DNA from: Neocallimastix lanati (nom. inval.)
Taxonomy: Eukaryota > Neocallimastigomycota > Neocallimastigomycetes > Neocallimastigales > Neocallimastigaceae
Direction of reading: 5' to 3'
Length of the DNA stretch: 60,000 bases
Assembly: GCA_016946835.1 (NCBI GenBank)
Contig: JACVTC010000006.1
Location: 1,765,001 to 1,825,000 of the forward strand
Shown here: piece by piece, positions 24,787 through 38,675 of the stretch
Layout of the letters: each line of letters starts with the position of its first letter
How positions within the stretch are numbered: the stretch's first letter is position 1
The notes under the pieces: model-generated
Databases searched by the model: none
The model's input: the letters and a program-made list of their open reading frames with translations, nothing else
Told to the model about the DNA's origin: nothing
Made by a program: the position numbers and the translations under genes

Positions 24787-27300
24787 GTGTTGGTAAGGAA
24801 ATTAAAGCTTTTTTTCCCCTCAAAATATAAAGGCCCTGCTTTCCACTGCCCAGAGTATGTTAAGGAGATTTCAATTGCTAAACATTTAGCATATGAAAAT
24901 ATTAAACCTTTTTCAGATTGCCCTTCGATGGATGCTTATTTAGATCAATTTACACAATATCATAAATTATGCAAAACCTTAAAAAAGCTTAAAAGCACCT
25001 TACGTTCCAATCGTTATATCATAATTAGTAACTATTTTATAAGCAAAGACTATAGTCGTGGTTGGCGTAGTCTCAAGAAGATTTCTAAACCTGTATATTC
25101 AGCCTCTACCCTTCATCTTGTTAAGTCTAAATCCGGTCAGGATTTTTTTGATCCCAACGTTCAACTTAAACGTTGGGCTGAACATTTCAATGACTTAGCG
25201 TCTGATTCTACTGGTCATAGCTTAAACCAAGACTATTGGGCAAATGTTTTCGGAAATAATCCTCGTAATCCAAATACTTGGAATATAAATGATCCTACTT
25301 CTCTCTCTAATATAAGAAATACGGTACTTTCAAAGAAGCGTAACAAAGCTCCTGGACCTGATGGTATTCCTATTGAATTTTATAAAGCTTTCTTTTGTAA
25401 TCATGATCAGGAAGAAAAATTTTCCTTCTGCTGGTAAATACCTTGAGATTATTTTTTAACAAAATTTGGGAAGGTTTCTTTTCCTAATGAATAGAACTCT
25501 GCATCTATTGTTTCTATTTCAAAGAAAGGCGATCTTTCTAATTGTAATAAGTATAGAGATATCTCTCTTATCAATGTCGGTCTTAAAATTCTTTCAAAGA
25601 TAGTAACAGATAGAATCTCTAAATATACTTTTTAAACATAATTTTATTAGACCTGAACAGTTTGGTTTTCGCAATCATGAAGAATGTATTAGCCTCTACA
25701 TTTCAATTAGAGAAATTTGTCAAAGAAGAAAATTTAAAGGCAAATTCACATATGTAGCTTTTCTTGATCTGATAAAAAGCCTATGACTCTGTTCCCATTT
25801 TCAACATTCTTACAAAAATCTTTCACCTTGGTATCCGTGACAAATGTTCTGATTTCATTTCTAATCTCTATCCTACTTCTGAAGCTAGAGCTCATTACCT
25901 TGACATGTTATCAAATGAATTTCCTATTCATCGTGGTGTTAGACAAGGTTGTCGGTTATCGCCTATTTTGTTTAATTTATTTATTAATGATATTTTAAGC
26001 AATTGCGATAAATATGGTGTTAGTATTGGTAATAAAAAATGTTGTGGTGGTCTTTTTGCTGATGATATTGTTCTCATAGCGCCTAGTAAAAGAAAAAATG
26101 AAGGCTCTTCTTCGCCATGTTTTTTATTGGACTAATAAAAATGAAATGTCTTTTGGTATCAATAAATGTGCTACAATGATTATTAAACCCTTAAATTTTG
26201 CTTCATATCCTTGGTTATGAAGAACCTACATTTCACTTTGGTATGTATTCTATCCCTAAAGTATCTGTGTATATTTACTTAGGTATCCCCCTATAGTAAT
26301 GATCTTTCCCTTGAACCTATTATCACTTATATGAATACTAAATTTAGGAAAATCTTTATATTTTCTTTCTCGAGTTTTTTATCCAATATAATACAGTTCC
26401 ATTAACTTTGAAAAGATCTATTATTCAATCATATATTATTAGCATAAAGCATTATATTTTGCTCCACTTTTAGGTTCAAACAAAAACAATTCTAAGAATG
26501 TACAATCTTTTAATTAATACAGCATTGTTATGGTGTATTGATTCTGACTCCTCGAACAAGGAAAATTATCTTAACATTGAAAAGAAGAAAAAATGTAATA
26601 ATTATATCAAAAGGAACTCAACCGTTAGTGTTTATGCCTTATCTCGTGATCTTCAAGTATTTCCAATGGCTGGCTTTTGTGCTTCTTTTCAAATAAAATG
26701 CTTTTTGTAAATGGAGAAATTCTAAATGTATTCTTAAAGATCTCATAAGCCATATCCCTTCTATGCCACGTTATTCTTGGTCAAAAAAAAAATCACTGGT
26801 GCTCTACCTACAAGAAAATTAAGAAAAAGAATATCACTAAATTCAAAGATGTTATTGAATCATATGGGTCTGATGTTGGTAAATTCCAAGGAATTAAAGG
26901 TATGAATTATGATAACTTCAAATTTATAAAAACTAGAAATTTATTCAAGCTCAGCTTTGAATACCCTCATTTATTTTAAGTTTAGGTTTTTAACTGAATC
27001 TTAAGATTAAGAGCTGGTTACAAATATAATACAACTATTGTAATAAGAAGTGGTAGAGTTACTGACGACTGTCCTAAATTCTGCTCTTGTTGTGGAAAAG
27101 GTGAACAATCTTTTATCCATTGGATATTTGAATGCTCTACCTTTTCTTTATGTCGATGTAAATCTTTAGATTTTATCGATGATTTATTCATTATATTTGC
27201 CAATAAAGTAAGGAATCTTTCCTTAATTCCTTCTTATTCAAATATTTTAGAATATGAAAAATTTCATAAACAGGTATGTTTATACACTCCTTCCTGGGTG
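24787..27300 (+). pseudogene. LINE ORF2 reverse transcriptase and zinc-knuckle, frameshifted
   Basis: Reverse transcriptase region of the same element. Conserved blocks are KAPGPDGIPIEFYKAFF at 25345, ISKKGDLSNCNKYRDISL at about 25516, EQFGFRNHEE at about 25656, HRGVRQGCRLSPILFN at about 25930 and FADDIVLIAP at about 26055 (the catalytic Asp pair is present). The thumb and linker region follows through about 26700. A zinc-knuckle of the RT zinc-binding type (CPKFCSCCGKGEQ...HWIFEC) lies at 27070-27135. Frames change near 25435, 25640, 25780 and 26130, with several later stops. The element cannot produce a functional protein as it stands. Confidence 0.87.
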
Positions 27301-27856
27301 AATTTCAGCTTTAGATGAGCTGGGGAACAGAGACATTTAAGTGAACAACTCCTAAAAAAGTTCACAGGGGTCTACTGTTCCGTATATTGTGGAGCTTGCG
27401 GAATATCTTGCTAATACAATACCAATCACCCGTAGCTCTCTTGAGTTACTTCTTGAGTGGTTTTAGCAAAAACACTTTCATTACCAAGAGTGCCGACGTC
27501 GTACCGATATGGCAAAGGAATAGTGCGGTTAGAAGTCCTGTTAATTCTCATCAATACACATTAACTAACAGAGCAGTTCCGAACACATAACCTATAGTAA
27601 GTAATCCAACTTCTGATGGTCTTTCTTGTGGTACAGGGGAGAGTTTAGTGGATACCACACTATCTATTTTAAAGATGTTACTTTTTTGTTTTATTATTTT
27701 AGAATAAACCTGAGATCATGTTACTACTCGTAGTATACATCACACTGAATTTTATTTAACTCTCAAACTTATTTTTATTCTTTATTGCATTAAATGTAAT
27801 ACATAAAAATATTTCAATCTATTTAATAAAGTACTGGAAGTGTATTCTCTTCCTAG

Positions 27857-27904
<48 letters not shown>

Positions 27905-27907
<3 letters not shown>

Positions 27908-28199
27908 TCCTAAAAAAAAGGTATTTAAGAAGAATATTTTAGGATTTTCATATTAACTATTTGGTATTTGAATTTATTAGGCTTAATAATATATTATTAG
28001 TAATTTAGTAATATTAATATTAATATTAGTATTAATAATAATAAAATATAATGAAAGTAACGTTAAATAAATAAAATTAAATAAAAGATAGGGTAGAATT
28101 TCTTCTTAAAATTAAATAATAAAAAAAAAAAAAAAATAAATTAAATTAAAATAAAATAAAAAAATAAAAATAAAAAGTACAATAATATAAACACTTTTT

Positions 28200-28235
<36 letters not shown>

Positions 28236-28474
28236 AATTACACCTTTTTATTTATTTATTTAGTTATTTTATTTTATATTTTTATTTTATATTTAAATCT
28301 ATCTATTGAATTGAATTTTTTTTTTTTTTAAATAACTTTTTATAATTATTATTGGTATAAAATTTTTTATTTATTTATTTACTTTTTAATCCTTTCATAG
28401 TAGGATTTTTTAGTTAATAATAATTATAAAAATATTTATAACTAATTATTATTATTATTAATTATCTCTTTTTA

Positions 28475-28508
<34 letters not shown>

Positions 28509-28899
28509 TATATATATATATTAATTTATATTAATAATTAATAAATTAATAATATTAATTTATTAAAAATATATATATATATTTAAAAAAATAAAAAAAA
28601 AAAACTAATAAATAAATATTTATTTTATTTTTATATTCTTAAATTAGTTAATCTAACTTTGATAATATTTTAATATATAATTTTAATAATTATATATTTA
28701 AATATTTAAGATATTTTAATCTTATATATATATAAAAAAAAAGAAAAAAAAAAAAAAAAAAAAAGAAAGTAAAAAAGAAAAAAATATAATAATAATTGAA
28801 AAAAAAAAAAAAAAAAATAAAAAAAAAATAAAAAATAAAAAAATAAAAAGAAAAATTTTGGTATGTTAATAATTATATTTTTCTTGTTATTGGATTTTT

Positions 28900-28934
<35 letters not shown>

Positions 28935-29864
28935 CCTCTTTTTCTTTTTACGAACAACTTGAATTCTAATGATAGAATTTTAGTTTTTGCTTTTTTTTTT
29001 TTTTTTTTTATTTATATATATATTATTATTGCTATTTATTATAATCTATAATATAATAAAACTAATTAATATATATTTTAATAATTATATACTATGAATT
29101 AATATGATCAAATAATTATTAAACATATATATAAATTGTTGTTATTATGTAAATCTATTTATATTAATTATATATATATTTTTAAAAAGTATAATTTTTA
29201 ATAATAATAATTTTTTATTTTTATTATTATTTTTTTTTAGTTTATTTATTTTTCTTTTATTTTTATTTTATTTTTATATTTATTTTTATTTTTATTTTTA
29301 TTTTATTATTATTATTATTTATTTTATTATTATAAAAATTTTGTTAGTTAAATTGTGTTGAATATTTTTTCTTTTTAATATTAATGAATATTCTTAAAAT
29401 TTATTTGTTTGTTTGTTTGTTTTTTGTTTCGAATTGATTTTGCTTTTAATTTAAAATATATATTATTTTATTTTACTTACTTTATTTGAATAAAAAGTAT
29501 TTATATGGTTTATTGTAATAATTATTTTTGTTTATAAATTTTGTATATAATTCATAATATGATGAACTTTTGTCGTTTTTTTTTTTTTTTTTTTTTTTTA
29601 ATTATATAAAAATGATTTAATAATATATAAAAATATAGGTATAAATTTAAGATAATAATTTTGTTTGATAATAGAATGAAATTATACATAATATATATAA
29701 ATTAAAAAAAAAATTTTGGGGAATAATTCTTTTTTTTTTTAATAATATATATATATATGAATAATTTAATATTTTATTTATTTTAATTCATTTCTTCATT
29801 TAATTAAAATTAATATTTAATCCTTCAGAGAACTAAAAAAAAAAATTTTTTTTTTTCTTCTTCT
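27905..29864. other. Intergenic region between LINE remnant and large unknown gene (3' side)
   Basis: Nearly 2 kb of homopolymer and simple A/T sequence, including long A or T runs at 28204-28230, 28478-28505, 28740-28763, 28800-28860, 28911-28934 and 29577-29599. ORFs predicted here are poly-Phe or poly-Lys translations and are rejected. It holds the 3' end of the minus-strand gene that stops at 29865. Confidence 0.7.
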
Positions 29865-32800
29865 TTACTTTAATAAAGTAGATTGCATTAAATTTTGATA
29901 ACGATCTAATTCTTCTTCAGCTCTTTCACGTAATACACGTTCAGCACTTAATTCAGATCTTAGTTTAGAAAGTTCTTTATGTAATTTAGTATTTTCATCA
30001 AACATCAACTTAGCAAAGGCTTGAGTCTTATTGCTTTCCTTTTCTTTATTTTCTTTTTCCTTATTTTCCTTATCTTCAAGATAGTTTATAATCTTTCCAA
30101 ATAATTTATTAACAATTTCATCTTTTTCTTTTTGAGTGTAGAAACCACTACCGCGAAGTTCCTTTTCAATTTCACTCTTATTAACAGGATTAGTTAAGGT
30201 AGCTTCATCATTAATTTCTGTTTTATCTTCAGTATCAGCTAAAGTTTCAACCTTTATAACTTCTTCATCAACAATAACTTCATTAGCAATTTCCATTTCT
30301 TCTTCCTTAATTTCTTCCTCTTTAAGTTCTGGAAGATATTCAACATTAATAATAGTAGAGGAAGCATCCTTCTTTTCCCATCCATTGAAAATATATTTAG
30401 CTACTGGATTAGTATCTCTCCATGGATAGTCACCTTCCTTAACAAGGAATATATATTTAGCAATTGGATTAGCATCTCTTTCTGGATAAGTCCAATTTAA
30501 TATAGGTCTCTTTGGCATTGGTGGAACTGCAGAAGGATTTCTAGCATAGTAATAAAAGTTTCTAGCCAAGAAATCTTTTGGAACCTTATCAGGTATATTA
30601 CGTCTTCTTTTTAAAGTTTCATTGGTAACGTAAATGGTTTCAACGAAAGCATGATTAAACATATATTTAGCAATTGGATTTCTTCTATCCACAGGTCTAA
30701 ATAAAACTCTCTTCCTTTTCATGAGCGGAGCATCACTAATGTAATACTGAGTACCGGTACTTACCATCTTTGGTTTTGGTCTTGGCTTTTCCATGGTTCT
30801 CATGGATTGTTCTTGAACTTGAGATACTGGTGGTTGAATTGGAGCTTGAGTGACGTATTCTTCTTCATTAGAAGCTAATTCTGGAGTTTGAGCAAGAAGT
30901 GAAATGCTTTGAGCTATTTTCATTGCTTGAGAAGTAGAAGAATTATTATTGGGGGTAACCATTGGAGAAATATTTTGAGCTGATCTTGGTACACCATGAA
31001 GTGGTGGAACTGGACCTCGATTTGTACCACCATGTGGAGGAGGATTTGGAATTTTTACATTTTTACTGGAATTTCTTTGTTGAAGTGGAAGACCAGCATT
31101 TACACTACTTCTTGAATTATTTAATGGTTTCTTATTACTTGTTGTATTATCATTAACCTTGAATTTATTTATAGAATTATTACCATTACCATTACCATTA
31201 CCACTAATATTCATAGCAATAGTAGAATTACCATTACTACCATTAATATTCATAGCAATGGAAGAATTAACATTACTACTACCATTATTATTGCTGTTGT
31301 TAGTACTGTTACTATTATTTTCTTTATTTTTATCTATTTGATCAAATGGTGAATATTGAATTTTTATTGGAATATATTTTGCTTGAGTACCATTAGTATT
31401 AGATTTAACAGATGGTTGAACTCTCCTACCAGCTTGTTTATTCTTACCACCACCAATAAAGTCTTCTGGATCAGAATTCTTTAAGAATTCCCATAAGGTC
31501 TCTTGCTTCTTCTTTGGTTTTCCTTCATTAAGAAGACGATCAATGGAATCATCTGAATCATAATCATCTGCAATATTCATATTATTGTAAGCGCTATTAC
31601 CTCCTTTACTTCTACCAAGAGTATTGTTAATGACAGTCATTGGAACAAAGTTTTCCCGTTCATGACTCTTTGGTTTCATACGACTCATTGGAGAATTATT
31701 ATGCTTTTGAATTTCATTCATACGATTTGGAGTTAAACTAATTTTTCTAGTTTGATCAGAAGAAATCATACTATCGAAATCAAAACTATTATCCTTATTA
31801 GCATTAGCTAATTCTCCGTAACTTGAAATAGCACCACTAGATGGCTTAAATACTAATGACGATTCATTAAATTCTTGGTAGTGGTTCACATCATTAGGTT
31901 TACCAGTACTTGAATAGCTTAAGGTATCGTAACCTTTATTACTCTTCTCAGATACTGAAACATTCTTACGATGACCCTTCTTAGACTTCTTGGAACTTCT
32001 ACTAACAGCACGTTTTAAAGATTTAGAAAGAGAACGAGAATGACCTTTCTTTTCAGAACCATTAGTTGTCACAGAAGGTTCATAATTTTCCTTTTGAGTA
32101 AAACTGTATTCCGTCATACTATCGTTAAGATAGTCGAAAGAATCATCTTCATATGAACTAGGATTGATATTATGAACAGATCTTGATCTTGGTTTAACAT
32201 AAGCAGAATGAGCTGAATTAGACATAGGATAATCCTTAACACTCTTAGTACCTTTAAGATCTTCAAAATATGGATCAGGTCTACTTAAGTCCACTGCAGA
32301 ATAACTTTGTTGGGTGGCTCCCTTATAAAATAATTGATTATTGATATTGACAGCTGGAGGTGAAAGTGGTGGAGAAGAAGGATTAGATAAACTAGATTTA
32401 GCACTATGTAATGATTTACTAGTAGTATTAATATTATTAATATTTTCTCTCTTTATGGCATTAATAATACTGTAATAACTTTTAGTTTCACTAGATTCAT
32501 TACTAGCATTATTAGAATTAGAATGTTTGTAAGGACTCTGGTTTTCTGCTGGAGCACTTACTGGTGAATTTAATTGATAACTATTAGAAGTAATACCATA
32601 TTTATAACTTCTTTGGCTACTTTGACTACTCATTGTATTAAAGTCATTACTAGAATTATACACTGTAGCTGATAATGGGTGACTCTCTTTTGTATAATTA
32701 ATGTCAACTTTACCTGATGATGGATATTGATATTGCTGTTGAGCCTTAAGCTTTGGTGAAGTCATTTTTGGAGATTTCATACTGGGGGAACCCATACTTG

Positions 32801-33203
32801 GAGAAGCCATTTTTGGAGATTCTATTTAATTTTTTTTTAAATAAATATATAATATTATATTCATTATGTCAATTATTTAAAAATTTTATTTATTTTTAGT
32901 TTTGTTAATATTAATAATACAATGATAATACGATAAAAAAATAATAAAATTGAATTGTAATTTAAATTTATAATTTTATTTATTATTTATTTATATTATA
33001 CATATTACAATAAAAGAATTGAATTAAAATTAAAATTTACTTATAACATTTTCAGACTTTAAATTTGAAGATTCATCTTTCTTATCTAAATCAAAATTCA
33101 TTAAATCGCTATTTTCAAATAAAAATGATGAAAATGTGGTATCATTAAAAATTTCTTTTGAAAAAGCAAAAGAAGTAATTCTTGGTTTTTTATCGTCATC
33201 CAT
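29865..33203 (-). CDS. Unrecognised large Ser/Asn-rich protein with three NPxAKYxF motifs and C-terminal coiled coil
   Basis: Two exons, 33203-33041 and 32821-29865, give 1039 residues; the first exon supplies MDDDKKPRITSFAFSKEIF. I do not recognise the family. From N to C I see SP-rich repeats (SPSMGSPSMKSPKMTSPKL) right after the splice junction. A long Ser/Asn-rich, probably disordered part follows, with a basic patch (SRSLSKSLKRAVSRSSKKSK, about residues 315-335) and poly-Asn/Gly tracts. Then comes a compact part with three copies of NP(I/V)AKY(M/I)F at residues 769, 839 and 859, each after an arginine-containing lead-in (RPVDRR, YPERDA, YPWRDT). An acidic region follows, then a heptad-like coil at about 985-1035 (ELSKLRSELSAERVLRERAE). 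No signal peptide or membrane span is seen. The pattern suggests a phosphorylated scaffold or cytoskeletal adaptor, but this is only inference. Confidence 0.85.
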
Positions 33204-34039
33204 TCTATATATATTATTAAATAAATAAAAAAAAAATTAATATTTTTTTTTGTACTTATTTTCATTTATATTTAATATTTTCAATATCTAACTATAAACA
33301 CTTTATTTTCATAATTAAATATTTAATATATCAATTTATTTATTTTTAAAATGAAATATATATTTATTTATAAAAATCATATTTTTTCAAATTTATAATA
33401 TCAAAACAAAGATTAATTTAATTTTATTGTTATTATACTTTACTTGTTTGTTTATATAATTTATTTCATAACTATATTAATAAATAAGTTTGATTGTTAT
33501 AACAGTATCTATTTTTATTTAATTTCTTTAAAAAGGACTATATGAGTAATAATTATTTCATATATTCCAATAGAAGAAGTGTTTAAATCTTAATTTAATT
33601 TTTTTTTTTTAATTTATTATTAAATAATCTTTTTTTTTTTTTTTTTTTTTTTTAATCTTTTTATATATATATATTTATTATATACAATTTATTTTTTGAT
33701 TATATATATAAAACCTTTTCTTTTTTTTTTATCTTTTATTTAAAAAAAAAAATAAAATTAAAAATTAAAAGAAAAATTTTAAATTATTTTTTATTTATTT
33801 GTTTAGTAATTAATTAAATGAATTCGATTTGTTTTAAATTATATTATTAAATATGTATAATTATTATTTTTTACTACTTTAGATTTAATATTTATTTTAT
33901 TATTTATTATGCTTTATAAATTATTTGTTATTTTTATGGACTATAAATTAATATTATATATTATTTAATTATTTAATTAAATCTTATATATTATACACTT
34001 CCATATTATATATTACACACCATATATTATATACTTTAT

Positions 34040-34290
34040 TAATTATTTATTATTTATTATTCAATTATTTATTATTTATTATTTATTCTTCATTATTTAA
34101 TAATTTATTATTTATTATTTATTATTTATTATTTATTATTTATTATTCAATTATTTATTATTTAATTATTTATTATTTATTATTTATTATTTATTATTAA
34201 TTATTAATTATTATTTATTATTTATTATTTATTATTTATTATTTATTATTTATTATTTATTATTTATTATATATTATTTATTATTTATAA
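34040..34290 (+). repeat. (TTTATTA)n heptamer array B
   Basis: About 250 bp of the same heptamer as at 18746, same orientation, with TTCAATTA interruptions near 34069 and 34147 and some TTAATTA variants. Confidence 0.92.
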
Positions 34291-34674
34291 ATTATATTTT
34301 ATATTTATTTCATTAGTTATGATTAAATATTAAAATAAAATTAATGGTGATTAAGAAGGAACCTATCTAATTTGTAAATCATGAATCATATAGAAATATA
34401 TATATTAAAGTTTTATTATGTATAATTCTCTTAAAACTTCAAATTGCATTGTAAATATACATAACTAATATATTATTATTAATTAAACTTCCAAATAAAA
34501 ATATTTTTATACATCGCTGATTAAATGAAAAATTTTTAAAACTTTAATTAATATTAGTATGAATAAGAATGGAAGAATGGTTACACAATGTTGAGCACTT
34601 TGTATATGCGAAAAAAAAAAAAAAAGTTAATGTAAATAAAACCATCTTTTCATTTTATTATAAATAATCTAAAT

Positions 34675-35047
34675 TATTTATTATTTATTATTTATTATTT
34701 ATTATTTATTATTTATTATATAATTATTTATTATTTATTATTATATAATTATTTATTATTTATTATTTATTATTTATTATTTATTATTTATTATTTATTA
34801 TTTATTATTTATTATTCAATTATTTATTATTTACTATTTATTATTCAATTATCTATTATTTATTATCTATTATTTATTATTTATTATTTATTATTTATTA
34901 TTTATTATTTATTATTTATTATTTATTATTTATTATTTATTATTTATTATTTATTATTTATTATTAAATTATTATATTATTATATTATATTATTATATTA
35001 TTATATTATTATTAATTATTAATTATTATTTATTCAATTATTATTTA

Positions 35048-35065
<18 letters not shown>
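34675..35065 (+). repeat. (TTTATTA)n heptamer array C
   Basis: About 390 bp of the heptamer, again T-rich on the plus strand, with TTCAATTA at about 34816 and 34846. It grades into ATATT pentamers near 34970-35010. Confidence 0.92.
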
Positions 35066-35079
<14 letters not shown>

Positions 35080-35797
35080 ATAAAAAAATTTTAATAATTT
35101 AAATACTTAAAAGGTTGAACTGAATAAAATTTCAAATAGTGATAATATTATTCTATAAATTTTAAATTTTTAATATAAGATTCCTATGCATCAATCAAAC
35201 CTTCTAATAAAAGTGATAGAAATAAAGTTTAATGTTATATTCTTTTAATTTATTTAACTTTTGCTATTTTAATTTACATTAAATTAAGTTTTTATTTGTG
35301 TGACAGTGTAATCGGTTGCACATATTGATTTTGTGTAATGTTTATGGTTAAAATAAAATGAAAATGAAAATGAAAAAACATATTTTATTTTTTTCTTTTT
35401 TAATTTTTTTTTTTTTTAATTATTTTTAATTGTACAAATTTTCATTATTTCTGCTTTTTCTTTGTTTCTTTCTTTCTTTCTTTTTTTTTTCCTTTTTTCT
35501 ATGAAAGAAATTAAGCTAATTTTTCTATCATTATTTATGGAATAGAAAAAATGGCATCAATATCTAAATAAACAAATAATACCAAAAAATAAAAAAAAAT
35601 TAAAAACAAAATAAAAAGAATAGTAATACAAAATTAACAAAAAAATTTTTTTATCAGTTTGGTTATATATAAGAATAAATTTATATATATATTTAGATAT
35701 TAATACTCATATATCATCTTATATATATTTATATATGTATATCTCTTTCATATATTTAAAGTTGTTCATGTAGTTATATTTTTATAATTATAAATTT

Positions 35798-35865
35798 ATA
35801 TTTATATTTATATTTATATTTATATTTATATTTATATTTATATTTATATTTATATTTATATTTAA
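35798..35865 (+). repeat. (TTTATA)n hexamer array
   Basis: About 11 near-perfect copies of a 6-bp unit TTTATA. It is isolated from the heptamer arrays. Confidence 0.88.
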
Positions 35866-37428
35866 TATTTATATTTTTACTTTTATTTAAACTATTATGG
35901 AATATTATTAATGACAAAACAAATAAATCATAAATGTAAATTTTAACACATTAAATATACGTTTATAGAAAGAAATATAAAAATAAAAAGATAAATTTTA
36001 CTATTATATATTGGTTTACAGTGTTTATAAATGGTTTAATTAGTTTCACATATTGTAGTATAAATTTTTTATGTTTTATTTTTTTTTTAAACCATAGATT
36101 ATTAATATTCTATTTAATCATTATGTTGTTTGTTATTTATTATATATTATACTTTATTATTTATTACATATTAATATATAAATAAAAATTTTTATGTACA
36201 TTATCAATTTTGCTTAAACTCTATTTAATAATAAAAAAGTAGCTTCTATAAAAAAAGCATTGTATATTTTCCTTTTTTTGTACAATAATCGCTTTTTTTT
36301 CCATAATATTTTAAATATTTTTTAAAGTAATAAAATAATTAATATAATTAATAACATTTTAAGTTTATAATATTTTTTTTGTTTTGTTTTAATTTTTTGT
36401 CAATAATATATTTATGTATAATATAATTAACACTTTTTTCTATATTTAATTTTAATTAATTATATTTTGAATTTTTAATTATTATATAATAATTATTAAT
36501 ATGTAAATAAATTAAAAAAAGAATTTTTTTATTCTTTTCTTATTTATTATATTTGTTTTAAATTTATAAATAAATATAAAACAATAGATATAGAATGTAA
36601 TAGAATGTAATACAATATATATGGTTAATTTTATTTAAATATTAGTATTATATTTTTCAAAAAAAAAAAAAAAAAAAATTCTATTACTGTTATTGGTAGA
36701 TGGCGTAATTTCAATATTAAATTAGATTTATTATTATGGATTTTGTATATATATTAATATATATATTAAAAAAATAAATTTTGATTGCTATTAATTCAAA
36801 TATTAATGGATAAAAATTAATAATTTAAATAAATATCTAAAGAATATTTGAATAAATGAATAGTATTTAACTGAATAAACCAGTTGTGAATATAGAATCC
36901 ACTATAAAAATTAAAGTTTGTATATAAATCAAAGTAGATGGACATATCTAAAAGAGAAATTTACAACTATTTGTATACAATTAATAATTAATGCTTCATT
37001 TATTATTCATTTAATATAAAGTTTTCTTTGTATTGTTTTTGTTTTTTTAATTTTTTTTTTTAATTTTTTTTTGTATTTCATTTTTTATTGTTTTTTTGAA
37101 AATAGAATTTCTTATTTTCTTTTATTTTTTTTGGTTGTTTTATTATTATTAAAGAGAACAAAATAAAATTGAAAAAGAAAAGAAGGGCGTTTCTATTTAT
37201 ATGTTAACTTTTTGAATAATTAGAATGATATATAAAGATTATATAACTTCATAATATTGCAAGTCTTTCCGGAAAATAAGATAAAAATATAATATTAGAA
37301 ATATTTGTCTCTTTTAAAAATGGATGATGAAAGCATCCAAATTATTAAAATGATTAAATTATTTAATTAGAAATAAAATAAAATAAAATAAAATAGAAAA
37401 TAAGATAAATAAACATTGTCGATTGATT

Positions 37429-37459
<31 letters not shown>

Positions 37460-37529
37460 GAAATAAATATTCATTGTTAGTCATTTACTTAAAATAATAA
37501 TCAATGTTTATAGCTATTTATTTTTATTC

Positions 37530-38675
37530 TTTATTCTTTATTATTTATTATTTATTATTTATTATTTATTATTTATTCTTTATTATTTATTATTAATTAT
37601 TTATTATTTATTATTTATTATTTATTATTTATTATTTATTATTTATTATTTATTATTTATTATTTATTATTTATTATTTATTATTTATTATTTATTATTT
37701 ATTATTTATTATTTATTAGTTATTATTTATTATTTATTATTTATTATTAATTATTAATTATTATTTATTATTTATTATTTATTATTTAATTATTTATTAT
37801 TTATTATTTATTATTTATTATTTATTATTTATTATTTATTATTTATTATTTATTATTTATTATTTATTATTTATTATTTATTATTTATTATTTATTATTT
37901 ATTATTTATTATTTAATTATTTATTATTTATTATTTAATTATTTATTATTTATTATTTATTATTTATTATTTATTATTTATTATTTATTATTTATTATTT
38001 ATTATTTATTATTTATTATTCAATTATTTATTATTTATTATTTATTATTTATTATTCAATTATTTATTATTTATTATTTATTATTTATTATTTATTATTT
38101 ATTATTTATTAGTTATTATTTATTCTTTATTATTTATTATTAATTATTTATTATTTATTATTTATTATTTATTATTTATTATTTAATTATTTATTATTTA
38201 TTATTTATTATTTATTATTTATTATTTATTATTTATTATTTATTATTTATTATTTATTATTTATTATTTATTATTTATTATTTATTATTTATTATTTTAT
38301 TATTCAATTATTTATTATTCAATTATTTATTATTTATTATTTATTATTTATTATTTATTCTTTATTATTTATTATTAATTATTTATTATTTATTATTTAT
38401 TATTTATTATTTATTATTTATTATTTATTATTTATTATTTATTATTTATTATTTATTATTTATTATTTATTATTTATTATTTATTATTTATTATTTATTA
38501 TTTATTATTTATTATTCAATTATTTATTATTTATTATTTATTATTTATTATTTATTATTTATTATTTATTATTTTATTATTTATTATTTATTATTTATTA
38601 TTTATTATTTATTATTCAATTATTTATTATTCAATTATTTATTATTTATTATTTATTATTTATTATTTATTTATG
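37530..38675 (+). repeat. (TTTATTA)n heptamer array D with internal duplications
   Basis: About 1.15 kb, the largest of the TTTATTA arrays. It contains many TTCAATTA interruptions. A rarer composite variant, TTCTTTATTATTTATTATTA, recurs at about 37577, 38122 and 38358. Recurrence of such rare composites implies segmental duplication inside the array as well as slippage. Confidence 0.92.

Larger units (their letters stand above)
23570..27904 (+). mobile_element. Decayed non-LTR (LINE-type) retrotransposon with poly(A) tail
   Basis: A 4.3 kb block with base composition clearly less AT-rich than its surroundings. In order it shows endonuclease/exonuclease/phosphatase motifs (about 23946-24593), reverse transcriptase motifs (25345-26080), a Cys/His zinc-knuckle (27070-27135) and an A-run of about 43 nt at 27861-27904. 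That order is the apurinic-endonuclease LINE plan. Multiple frameshifts and stops break every domain, so the copy is dead. The 5' boundary is uncertain: the patch at 22425-22700 may belong to it. I could not identify target-site duplications by eye. Confidence 0.88.

Noticed and set aside
30962-31341. Plus-strand ORFs over the large unknown gene
   Set aside because: They are antisense to a 981-codon uninterrupted frame and have Leu/Pro bias from antisense Asn/Gly repeats.
34040-38675. CRISPR array
   Set aside because: Units are contiguous 7-mers without unique spacers, and the gene set is eukaryotic.
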